Assembly: GCA_028565715.1 (NCBI GenBank)
Contig: JAOXYC010253787.1
Location: forward strand, 1-10,068
Reading direction: 5' to 3'
DNA length: 10,068 bases
Source: Phoronis pallida
Taxonomy: Eukaryota; Phoronida; Phoronidae
Position numbers and translations under genes: made by a program
Part shown: piece by piece, positions 1 to 9,692 of the stretch
Layout of the letters: each line of letters starts with the position of its first letter
Numbering within the stretch: the first letter of the stretch is position 1
Notes under the pieces: model-generated
Told to the model about the DNA's origin: nothing
The model's database searches: none
What the model saw: the letters and a program-made list of their open reading frames with translations, nothing else

Positions 1-288
<288 letters not shown>

Positions 289-692
289 TATGGTTACTGA
301 CTGGCCGAGACTATGGATTAGTTCAGAATTCGGTTTGATGATGCTGCATATTCACTCCAATACATTAGTCAGAGTCAGACCATGTGGTCTACACTAAATT
401 ACTAAATTACACCACAGTGGACTTCTCACAAGTCGTCTGGTTGAACTAAAAACTTAGGGTGTATTGTAATTCTTTTTAAGTTTTTGAAAAATAGAGCTTA
501 TGAAGGACTGAATATCCTCAAAAGGAAAAAATTGGTGACTTCTTAAAAGACCTGTAACTTCTTTCAACTCCTGCACTGCTACGTAGCAATGTGAAATTAT
601 CAACTATTGAATGAGGTCGATGGTGTTGTTTTTTAGCAATGAATTGACTCTTTAGATTGTTCTGAACAAATAAAATCCTTTGCTTCTTCTAG

Positions 693-788
693 AAAAACCT
701 ATATCCCGGCAGCCTATCAGACTCAATGAAGAATTGATAGTGGCATGCGAGAAAACTGTTACAGTCTTAAATCTGTTTTCAATAAATG
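693..788 (+). other. Possible plus-strand exon antisense to AMMECR1 intron 4
   Basis: This stretch is bounded by a strong acceptor (TCCTTTGCTTCTTCTAG) and a strong donor (G|GTAAGT) and is open in one frame over 31 codons: KPISRQPIRLNEELIVACEK then TVTVLNLFSIN. Both ends are phase 1. No family is recognised; alternating hydrophobic residues could be a beta-strand. A 96-nt open run has a real chance of arising in noise, and an antisense gene whose exons interleave with AMMECR1 exons would be unusual. I treat it as a low-confidence candidate. Confidence 0.2.
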
Positions 789-1047
789 GTAAGTGAAAAT
801 GATTGAAATGTTTAAAAGATAGGGATGAAACGCTGAAATTTAAAAGTTAATAATTTGCACAGGTAAATAGCAATGTTTAACTTAAAACTTAAATTGATTT
901 TACTGTTGACCGAACTTTAGGACATCCAAAAATATTTCAAATATTGTCTTTGACAAGCCATGGTGTACATTTTTTGTCTTTTTTAATTTCCCTTTTTGCT
1001 CCAAAAATTAAGTTGATTTTTTGAAGTAAACCCGGCACCAAACTTTA

Positions 1048-1930
<883 letters not shown>

Positions 1931-2378
1931 GAATGAAAAGACAATAATCGGTCTGCTTCGTTAAGTGACAGTTTTTAAATATTTTTTCAATGACAGCCTA
2001 AACAGATTGCCCCCATTTCTTACAGTGAAGAACCACAAACAAGTCATGAGTCATGGTTAGTTATAGGGAAAAAAAAACGGGCAAAAACTATCAGTGACGA
2101 AAGAATTATGATTTACTCCAGATCAATCAAACAAAGTGAACCGCATACAAACTACATTTAAATGTTATTAAATGTGACACAAACTGCTAAAAATACCATG
2201 GTAGCAAATTTACAGCATTATCAAATTGATCTTCTTTAGCACAACCTTATGATTCACTTGGATAAATTGAAACAAAATACTTTTTTATCCTTAAGGACTA
2301 CCTTTCTATTTATGTCTTCACCATATACACAATAGTTCAATTGCAATATTAACGTATTATCTCAAGTAGAAACATGAC

Positions 2379-2407
2379 CATCTTGATAAGATTACTTTAT
2401 CAAGATG
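2379..2407. repeat. Small palindrome
   Basis: CATCTTGATAA and TTATCAAGATG form 11-bp perfect arms around a 7-base loop (GATTACT). This could be a chance palindrome in AT-rich intron or the core of a degraded fold-back. No direct repeats flank it. Confidence 0.5.
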
Positions 2408-2568
2408 TGGGTCATTTTGGAAATGTTTTGAACAAAAACACTTTTAAAATAAACAATAACTGGTACATTTTCAGCCAGGTTATAAAATTCAAATGTATAA
2501 AAACGTGTTTTAAGATCTTAATGAGTATTGACAAAAAAGTGTGCAGGTTGATGTTGAGACATGGGGAT

Positions 2569-2686
2569 AATTAACTATCTAGTGTCATTGAATAATAAAT
2601 TTCACAAAATGAGTCGAAATCCGAGCCTTTGGCGAGGATTTTGACGAGTTTTGAGAAATTTATTATTCAATGACGACGAGTTAATT
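2569..2686. repeat. 118-bp near-perfect fold-back palindrome
   Basis: The segment is self-complementary almost end to end around GCC TTT GGC at about 2626-2632. Arms 2585-2603 and 2655-2673 match perfectly over 19 bp (TCATTGAATAATAAATTTC and its complement). The inner arms match with several mismatches, and AATTAACT (2569-2576) pairs with AGTTAATT (2679-2686) across a small gap. There is almost no loop, unlike the MITEs elsewhere in the window. It is probably a fold-back type element or a collapsed MITE; no clear target duplication is visible. Confidence 0.8.
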
Positions 2687-2709
2687 GTTGTTTTTCTCAC
2701 ATGGAACAG

Positions 2710-2924
2710 TGACGATGCGTTGTCGAAGAAAAAACGAGGATCTTTTGAAGGCGTATGAATACAGTGATCTGTCAGAGTGTGTTATTTTCGATAATACATT
2801 TGAGATTACGATAGAAAGAACTGATCATGTGAGAAAATTAATTCAGTTTGGTACATATTTTGAAAGGGAATTCATTCCTGAAAATTCTTTGACTATGTTG
2901 TCCTTTTTAAAGCAATTTATTTAA
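2710..2924 (+). other. Unassigned plus-strand open frame, possible terminal exon
   Basis: An open frame of 71 codons to a TAA stop, antisense within AMMECR1 intron 2. It is preceded by a plausible acceptor (TTTTTCTCACATGGAACAG|TG) and followed at 3101-3106 by AATAAA. The peptide (for example 'DLLKAYEYSDLSECVIF' and 'FGTYFEREFIPENS') has a balanced composition unlike translated AT-rich noise, but I recognise no family. Read from an internal ATG at 2715 it would be 69 residues. Its phase would fit the open stretch at 693-788. It could equally be a remnant of a transposon protein or chance, and it begins just beyond a fold-back element. Confidence 0.25.
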
Positions 2925-3100
2925 TCAAATAGTCATTAGTGCTTCAAAGAGGAGAACTAATTTGACCGGGCAACGACCTGATTTGATATCATCTCAACGT
3001 CTTGTTTTGTTCTCAGAAAACAGATGTTGTTTATAGTTGATATCTTAAAACTATTTGTCCTACCTTTTTACCAAAGTCCATTAAAAAATTTAGGATCAAC

Positions 3101-3106
3101 AATAAA
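3101..3106 (+). promoter_or_regulatory. Possible poly(A) signal AATAAA
   Basis: AATAAA about 180 bp after the stop of the plus-strand open frame at 2710-2924. In this AT-rich DNA the hexamer occurs often by chance, so it is meaningful only if that frame is expressed. Confidence 0.15.
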
Positions 3107-3848
3107 CAAATTGGACAAGTAAATGAAATGGCTTTACAGTCCTTAGTAGAGAAATCTTCAAATTGCATTCAAACTTTTTCTAATTATTTTTCAAAAAAAA
3201 AAGTTTCATACGTCATAAGTGCGAGGACGAAAATGCATATTATACACTGGTTAGCCACAAAACTGGAAGGTCATAATTCAGGAACAGGTCAATAATACAT
3301 GAATATCTTGGACAAAGTCTAACCCCCATATGCCTGATTCATTATTCATTCCAACTCACAACACCGCTGGTGGACATTGTCTTAATGCTGGCCAAGTAAT
3401 CACTCGGATCAATATCCTGGCACAGGATGATCAGTGGGAAATTGGACATCCAGGGATTGGATTGCTAATCTCCTTGTTAAAACAAATGTGTATGCCAAGT
3501 AGTAGAAATTCTGGCATTTGTCTATGGTATGCTTTGTTTCAAAATGTTGAATATTGCCACTTGTGTCTTAATGACTTTCTCATTAAAATATCAAAACGAT
3601 AATGAATTTCTTGTTCAAAATTTTATTGAATCAGGGACTACTTTCTTATTTTTGCACAGTAGCTTGAAACAACTAAGAAAAGCACATTTATGTCATCAAA
3701 GCCTATATAATGTAAAGGTGACATGGGTTCCCAAAAGAACAGCTGCAGTTGAACTTCCGAATCAAAGTGAGTGCGTTTTAACACAGATAACAGACTGACA
3801 TATCATTCCAGTCACTCCAAATTACAAGTTGCTTTTAATGCTTGAATC

Positions 3849-4037
3849 TTAAAGATACTGTCTCCTTGTTGGTGAGGATCTGGGGTCCGGATACAAAGAT
3901 CTCAAATTTACCCTTTTCCCAATTTTTTTGACTAAGATGCAGGTTAATTAAATTCATAAAAGGACTCGTACACAGAATTTCTAGTTGATATGAATTTTGA
4001 CCCCAGATTCTCACCAACAAGGAGACAGTATCTTTAA
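3849..4037. mobile_element. TTAA-flanked MITE (piggyBac-like), 181 bp
   Basis: Terminal inverted repeats at 3853-3887 and 3999-4033 are 35 bp long with one mismatch, starting AGATACTGTCTCCTTGTTGG. TTAA lies immediately outside both ends (3849-3852 and 4034-4037), the target duplication expected of piggyBac-superfamily transposition; because TTAA is palindromic it could also be read as part of the repeat. The roughly 110-bp interior has no coding capacity, so it is a non-autonomous element. It sits about 200 bp downstream of exon 2 in transcript sense. The minus-strand open frame across it (3835-4110) is only the repeat translated. Confidence 0.85.
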
Positions 4038-4053
4038 ATGTTTTCTGAATACA
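4034..4053 (+). repeat. Copy A of an exact 20-bp direct repeat
   Basis: TTAAATGTTTTCTGAATACA begins with the right-hand TTAA of the MITE. An identical 20-mer is at 8393-8412 without the MITE. A 20-base exact match within 10 kb is unlikely by chance even in AT-rich DNA. Confidence 0.7.
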
Positions 4054-4239
4054 AATCAAATTCCATCGTAGACTTAAACTTGTAGAATAAACAGAAATCA
4101 TTATAGGCATAGTTTTCTAATTATCAAGTGGTTCAAGGAATTTCAGAATTCCAAAAAACAATTGGCACATGAAAATTTCACTCAGGGCAAATATGACACT
4201 TGTGTTTTACATGTTACCGTTTACACATTTCCATGGTTA

Positions 4240-4377
<138 letters not shown>

Positions 4378-4666
4378 TCAAATATGAACAGTCTCCGATG
4401 CTTTTTATAAGTTTACTTAGCCAGAATACAATGATAGCAACAAGGCAGTAGTTGATCCAGGACAAACACACCAACCCTCCTGCCAAAAACATTTTCCCAT
4501 GGAACTATTAGAACAAAGGTATAAAATATTAATCAAATACACCTGACCAATATTTTATAAAATACAGAATTTGGCTTTTTTCAAAATAGCCCCCGAAACT
4601 TCGGTAAAAACTAATTAATTAATATATCACACTGTTTCATCCCCTTTAAACAACTTGTAATTAAAA

Positions 4667-4826
4667 TACCATACAGAACCTGGTATTTATGCCCACCCTA
4701 GGGTATAATCCCACCACCATTTTTGATAAATGCATCTAAAAGCCAACTCGGATAATAGCCCACTATAGTTTTTTGGGGCATTCTTAAACTACAAGCCCAT
4801 GGGCTTATACCAGGGTGTGTACGGTA
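4667..4826. mobile_element. Inverted-repeat element of about 160 bp, probable MITE
   Basis: The left end TACCATACAGAACCTGGTAT and the inverted right end TACCGTACACACCCTGGTAT match at 17 of 20 positions, followed by a shared GCCCA. Inside, short related motifs recur (GGTATAATCCCACC, GGATAATAGCCCAC, GGGCTTATACC), which suggests internal sub-repeats. It has no coding capacity. The target duplication is unclear; TA at each end is possible but cannot be separated from the repeat. It lies about 315 bp upstream of exon 2 in intron 1. Confidence 0.7.
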
Positions 4827-5169
4827 CATACTACTTCAATCAAGAGAAGTTTTTACAAGATGACACTATATGGCTGTATGGCTATTTCAAGAGCCATGTA
4901 GGCTGCAACTATATCTTTCATTATCGGCAATAGATACATGAACACTGTCAGCAATATGACATGACATTGTTAAGTGTATGAAATAAGGAGTTACAAGCAT
5001 GACATGCAACTTATCCATCAAATAAAACCTGATTATATTCCCACACTTGACAATATTGGTTCAGCAAAGATTAACTGTAAATCATAGGAGGCCGAGAGTT
5101 CACATTAACTCAGTGTGTTTCAATTTACGCAAAATGTTTCTGACAAGGTACAAATAAAGCTAAACAAAG

Positions 5170-5597
5170 TACAGTATAGTGCATAGAAAACCAGACAACA
5201 CTTGGGCTCACGTGCCATTATAATGACATTATCACGCCTAGCACGTTAGCGTTTTTTTGCCAACATTTTGTCCGTAGTTCAGTGATTGTTCATAATTGCG
5301 AAATTGGCTTCAAAGAAGTTTTTGATCACAAATCACTGAAATTACTGGAGATAAACAACAGTATTTTTGTTTACAAGTTCTGATAACATCAGCAACCCAA
5401 CATAATTATTTTAGGAGATATTGATGGCAAAAAACGGCTCAAGACCTTCTATACAGCGCTGCTGTATTTTATACTGTAGCCGACTACCCATTGTTGCATT
5501 GTTTAGGTGTGATTTTGTGCACGTTTTTTGTGCGCGTTATGTTGGCAAAATCATACCTAGTCCAAGTATTGTCTGGTTTTCTATGCACTATACTGTA
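5170..5597. mobile_element. Tc1/mariner-like MITE, 424 bp, TA target duplication
   Basis: Inverted copies at 5168-5208 and 5559-5599 match at 39 of 41 positions. Both are bounded by TA followed by CAGTATAGTGCATAGAAAAC; TA duplication with ends starting CAGT is typical of Tc1/mariner-superfamily elements. A second shared block further in (TTTTGCCAACAT near 5254-5265 and its complement near 5540-5551) shows that the arms were longer and have since drifted. No transposase frame is present, so it needs a helper element. The AG/CT bases outside TA also match, so the exact element edge is uncertain by a few bases. Confidence 0.8.
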
Positions 5598-5602
5598 CTA
5601 GC

Positions 5603-5780
5603 TCTGTAACCCGCGCTTCGCTGCGGGGTGTGCGCGTGCTTCGCATGTGCACACTCAGTGCACATGTACACCATGTTGCCTTGACAAACTTCGACTTTTC
5701 CCAACTTTCTGCGCTTTGCGCGAATCAGCAAGCGCAGGGTGTGCGCGTGCTTCACACGTGCACATGCACACCCCGTCACT
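5603..5780. repeat. CpG-rich hairpin and direct-repeat cluster
   Basis: A sharply G+C-rich island in AT-rich intron, starting a few bases beyond the MITE. GGGTGTGCGCGTGCTTC occurs twice exactly (5626-5642 and 5737-5753, 111 bp apart), each followed by GTGCACA-type sequence. Hairpins include CATGTGCAC/GTGCACATG around a 5-base loop (5644-5666) and CTGCGCTT/AAGCGCAG (5709-5716 with 5730-5737). Open frames on both strands are Cys/His-rich by composition only. It is probably a non-coding repeat of unknown type; a tRNA-derived SINE was considered, but no A/B box is convincing. Confidence 0.7.
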
Positions 5781-6482
5781 TTGAGCCACCTGGACTGTAT
5801 CCTTTCCTTTTAGTACTGAAACCTTTTAAAGAAATTGTATTATTTTGATACCGTACATCACTTCATTAATGTGGTATAAGACATTTTTTTATTGAAGATG
5901 CGAAAAATGAAGCTCACTCGAAGTCGTTTATTCAGTCAAAATAGAAAATAAAAATCAAACATTTTCTTTATTGCTTGAAAAAACATAGAAAACACATTTT
6001 CATCATGTCTTACTGTACTACTGTGTTATCTTGTTGTGCCCCGGGTAAACCAAAAGTCGTCTTTTGTTTTGAGAACAGGCAACAGCCCATTTCAAACTTT
6101 TTTGGGCTCTGGCACAACAAAACAGCCAGAGGGCCGGTGTCAAAAAATTATTCTTTTGCACCTGATCCCCAAGTCAATAACATTAAGAAACATGACTTAC
6201 AAGATTTTTTTTTTTCAAAAATAGCTAATTGGAGGAAAGTAGCAATTGGAAACATGGGTAGCCCAATTTTTTTCAACTCGTGCAGAAATTGCCTTTAGCC
6301 ATTAACATGGAAGATTACGGTACAAGTTATCCATGTATGAGTACTTACAAGTCCATAATAATTTGTTGCACTGTTTTCCACGAAATGTCTTCACAGTGCA
6401 ATAATAATATGAAGGTCAATTTATACTAATTGTAAGAACAACAAGAGAACAATTGCTTCATGTAGCTTGGATCAGAAAAGAG

Positions 6483-6563
6483 CAGTTTAAAAAAATGAAT
6501 TACAACCCCAATTTTATTTTTTAGAAATTAAATTGGGGTTGACAATAATTTTTTTAAACAGTG
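6483..6563. repeat. Fold-back element, about 33-bp imperfect arms
   Basis: CAGTTTAAAAAAAT ... CAACCCCAATTT on the left (about 6483-6515) is inverted on the right (about 6528-6563) with a few mismatches and small gaps, around a loop of about 15 bp. The CAACCCCAATTT/AAATTGGGGTTG core is exact. It is non-coding; no target duplication is clear. Probably a small fold-back repeat or MITE remnant. Confidence 0.7.
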
Positions 6564-7579
6564 TTCTGTTCAAAGCACTATTCTCCAAGTAACAGGAAAA
6601 AATTGTTCCCTTGTTATTCAATATACGATTATCTAAAATTATCACATATTGTATAGCTAAGATCCACATTAGAAGGGCGTTTAATTGCTCTAAATAGTAT
6701 TTATTGAATCTGTTTTTTTTCTTAACAAACGACTGATACTGTTGTTATCTGACACCCACACACTTTTGAATCACCTTATTGAATATACAGGTAATTTGTC
6801 ATTCGAGATTCTACCAAGCAAACATTCTAAGATAAACTTCCAGTGTCCATTCAGTGGGATACAGGTTTCAGACAAAAGATACTTTTAAGTTTACAACTGC
6901 CTAACATGTTGTTACTGCCAAAATGGTCTGTATTTGATAACAGGGTCATAGAAAATCAAATTCACCCCTACACTAAACACATAGATTAATTCCCTAGTAA
7001 TAAGTGCTGGTGCCATGAGATGAACTATATCAATTATGTCAACTGGTTCGCCCACAATAATGAACCAACAATCAACATTTTAAACTGGTTCAAAGGTCAC
7101 TGAGAGGTCAACCATGAATTCAAAACAATGACTCAGACAAAATGTATTTAATACAAATATTGAAAAAATGACAATATAGGTACTTGATTAACACTTTTTT
7201 AATAAATAGCTGGTGACATTTTTTTTCAAATTCTAAACATTCTAAACAAAACAATAATTCAACCCAGAATAACAGGGCAGATTTTGATTGATCTCGCATA
7301 AATTGAATAAAAAACAGTCAGCACTAAACCTGATTAATTGATCAAGCTTATATTTGATGTCAGAGACAGGTGATGGTTCCGTGTTAGTTGTAAACAATTA
7401 CATGTGTGCATAAAAACAAGTCAAGGTATGAACAATAAACATAATTGCCTAAGTACGCACAAAACTCTCATACAACCTATCGTAATGATAATTCAAAACA
7501 AATTCAGATTTTACCAGTTTCTTGTAAACGTTTAGAAGTGGTATATAACTGCATGGTGTGTGAACCCCATCAGATAATA

Positions 7580-7830
7580 CCCAATTTAGCCCATGCACCG
7601 AACAGGAATCCCGGAGTTAAAAAAAAACAGGGCTCCTGCACCCATTAACCCTTCCCAACAAAAACCCAAGACCTGGAAAATATGGGTCCATGGTTCCAGT
7701 TTGCATTCCCAGAGTTACTGCTCCATAGGTGCAGCATTGGCCGTTTTCTACACCAGGATTTCTGTTCAAGTGGGTCAGCCCCATCTTTTCACACTCAGTG
7801 AGATTGCTCTCGAAACCGTTTTTAAAAGGT
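7580..7830. other. GC-richer patch with a minus-strand open frame, unidentified
   Basis: This segment is visibly richer in G+C than its surroundings. On the minus strand, 7784-7617 is open from an ATG for 55 codons (for example MGLTHLNRNPGVENGQCCTY) and the frame is open further upstream to a stop near 7844. It ends in a run of nine T, where slippage could have created the stop. No family is recognised and no splice sites join it to AMMECR1. It may be a degraded repeat, a processed fragment or conserved non-coding DNA. Confidence 0.25.
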
Positions 7831-8392
7831 ATGAACTATACGTATTCCTTTGAAGAAATATTGTCATCTATAGATGGTGACGAACTGAGCTCATTTTTCA
7901 GCTTTTTTGTAAGTCATTATGCTAGTCAATCCAAGAACAAGTAAGATGACTAGTAAGCAGGTAAGTAGATAAATATTGAAAATTTGGAACAGATCTGGGA
8001 AGTAGATCTAGATTTAGGCTAAAGACCAAACAGCAAACTGTTTGATATTGGTGATACCAGCATCTGTTATAAACTATATTCAAGATGTCAATGTCCTGCC
8101 TAGATATCTATGCTGATAATACATGGTGTGCACTAAGTCATGCAGGAATTCAATGTGTCATGTGGCACAGATACGAAAACAATTCTGAGAATATGATAGT
8201 ATTGTATAAAACTCCTCATAAAGGAGTGTTTAAAATAAAGGTTCAGATCATTATTACCATTTTATAATCTTTCCATCTTTAATGTGTCAGAAAGATGGTC
8301 TAAACTATGGTTTGAAAGTAAAGTTTTACTGCACAGTTTTATATGCAATGCTACATGCACTTTCAATTCCATTTCATAGGCGACAGCCTCAG

Positions 8393-8412
8393 TTAAATGT
8401 TTTCTGAATACA
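8393..8412 (+). repeat. Copy B of the exact 20-bp direct repeat
   Basis: Identical to 4034-4053 in the same orientation; similarity stops at both edges (G versus T before, T versus A after). It may be a solitary fragment of a repeat family whose longer copy received the TTAA MITE. Confidence 0.65.
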
Positions 8413-8708
8413 TGATCCTGGAGACCAGTGTTTCGCACTGAATGGACTGACCAAAGATTTTATAGAAGAATATTGTAAGACATGAACTTAATGGCCACCT
8501 CGATATTAAAAACATGCACACCTGCTGTTAAACTGTGTTTATAATTGGTTAGATGTGGCACCTGGATATATATATTTACAGTAGGCCTAGTGATAAATGG
8601 AACATTTACAATGTTGAACATCTTTCCCATCCCTCAACTAGATCCTGTTTGCACTAAGATTTTTATAGGTTGTAACTTGCATTATACTGGTCCCTCATTT
8701 TATCAGAA

Positions 8709-8750
8709 ATATAATTAATCAATTGTGCAAGGCAATTGTTTATTAATTAA
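8709..8750. repeat. AT-rich imperfect inverted repeat
   Basis: TAATTAATCAATTG and CAATTGTTTATTAATTA flank TGCAAGG, with a 4-base bulge. Given the AT-richness this may be only a chance palindrome. Confidence 0.4.
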
Positions 8751-8924
8751 TGGAAACAGAACTAAATAATTGTATTAAAACATCATGGGATAAAATTGTG
8801 TATAAAGCCAAATTTCAGACTGTCTCCTTAATCAGGTATACACAGAATTTCAACTCTCCTTGTGATGGTTCACAAACACGGACAATAGCCTACTGGTTGG
8901 TTGGATTTATTGGTACTGACCACT

Positions 8925-8995
8925 ATAACTAAGAGAATTCTCTTAGTTATCTTCTTAATAGGAAGAAGATAACTAAGAGAATAGATCAGCTGATC
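8925..8995. repeat. Three-copy alternating palindrome
   Basis: ATAACTAAGAGAAT occurs forward (8925-8938), inverted (8937-8950) and forward again (8969-8982). The first two form a perfect 26-bp palindrome centred on GAATTC. The second and third are part of perfect 20-bp arms (8937-8956 and 8963-8982) around the loop AATAGG. A separate 12-bp palindrome GATCAGCTGATC follows at 8984-8995. The DNA can therefore fold in two mutually exclusive ways, a cruciform without a loop or a hairpin with a 6-base loop. No coding. Confidence 0.85.
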
Positions 8996-9196
8996 AATAA
9001 CAACAAGCTTTCCATGGTTACATCCAATAACTATGACGCCTATCTTCATGGAGTAACCGTCACATCCTGAATTATTTAATCAGGCACTCGGGTTTCCCAG
9101 CTTCCTCGTTCCATGTTAACATTTATCTGTGTAAAGATTCAACAATTTTTGGTAAAGACCTTTGCTACAGCCAGATTAAAGACCGAAGGGATGCTG

Positions 9197-9203
9197 ATTG
9201 GCT
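9197..9203 (-). promoter_or_regulatory. CCAAT-box-like motif in intron 1
   Basis: The minus strand reads AGCCAATCAGC, a good CCAAT (NF-Y type) match, about 280 bp inside intron 1. It could belong to an intronic enhancer or an alternative promoter; one motif is weak evidence. Confidence 0.25.
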
Positions 9204-9480
9204 AGGAGCTCAGCTCTCAGTTAACTTATAATGGACTGCAACCTGACTTTGGAACATTGATATTCCCGCTGTTCTCTGGACAGACCATTCGCGATAATTT
9301 CCAGCATTCCTGAATTAGCCACTTTCTGTTCCTCGTTCATTGTTTTTAAGAACTAATCCAGTGTACACGTAAAATCTTACATGTTATAGTTAAACAGTTG
9401 AAAATTTAACACAAACAAACAATTTTAAGAACTTCTTAACAACCATCCAGACAAAAAAACAACAAAGAGAGTGCACTTAC

Positions 9481-9692
9481 TAGGGGTCGTTGGTAAATGG
9501 GGCATGTCTTGGGTGCTCATAATTATGAAGATAACTATGAAGTACATCAAAGCAGAAAACACACATCTCTGGACGGATGACGGCATGATGGTTGGTGTAA
9601 CCATTATGATGATTTACAGATCCATTACATGACGGGGAGGGTAAGGAATTGTTCAGTTTTTGCTTCTTTACCGCTCCACAACAACTCGACAT
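9481..9692 (-). CDS. AMMECR1: AMMECR1 exon 1 (first coding exon, start codon)
   Basis: Encodes residues 1-70 plus two bases (TA) of Tyr71. The ATG at 9692-9690 is the first ATG in this frame after the in-frame stop TGA at 9788-9786, and it has A at -3. The open frame extends further upstream, but without an ATG. Residues 2-12 read SSCCGAVKKQK, close to the GCCGVKKQKL block near the N terminus of vertebrate AMMECR1 and AMMECR1L. A short Ser/Asn/His-rich linker follows (about residues 13-38), far shorter than the vertebrate Gly/Ser-rich tract. The conserved domain begins with 'PEMCVFCFDVLHSYL' and the exon ends 'FTNDP', exactly as in vertebrates before 'YPLFVTW'. The donor is TA|GTAAGT (9480-9475), a strong consensus site, intron phase 2. 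Protein context suggests a cytosolic or nuclear protein; no signal peptide or membrane segment is present. Confidence 0.95.

Noticed and set aside
3330-3602. Plus-strand open frame of 90 codons, with an overlapping frame at 3529-3798
   Set aside because: No recognised motif, no supporting splice context, and the overlapping frame is equally open. A passing likeness of 'FSLKYQ' to a vertebrate trafficking protein is too short to count.
3835-4110. Minus-strand open frame of 91 codons
   Set aside because: It is a translation of the TTAA MITE; its two similar peptide segments come from the inverted ends.
5421-5848. Cys/His/Ala-rich open frames on both strands over the GC-rich cluster
   Set aside because: Their composition follows from GTGCAC/GCGTGC repeats; both strands are open, as expected for repeat-driven frames.
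6032-6121. Inverted TTGTTGTGCC / GGCACAACAA
   Set aside because: Only 10-bp arms, 70 bp apart, without further similarity; not enough to call an element.
5975-6298. Plus-strand open frame of 107 codons, the longest in the window
   Set aside because: Starts at a non-ATG codon, no family recognised, Asn/Lys/Phe-rich, a second overlapping frame is also open, and it lies antisense in intron 1.
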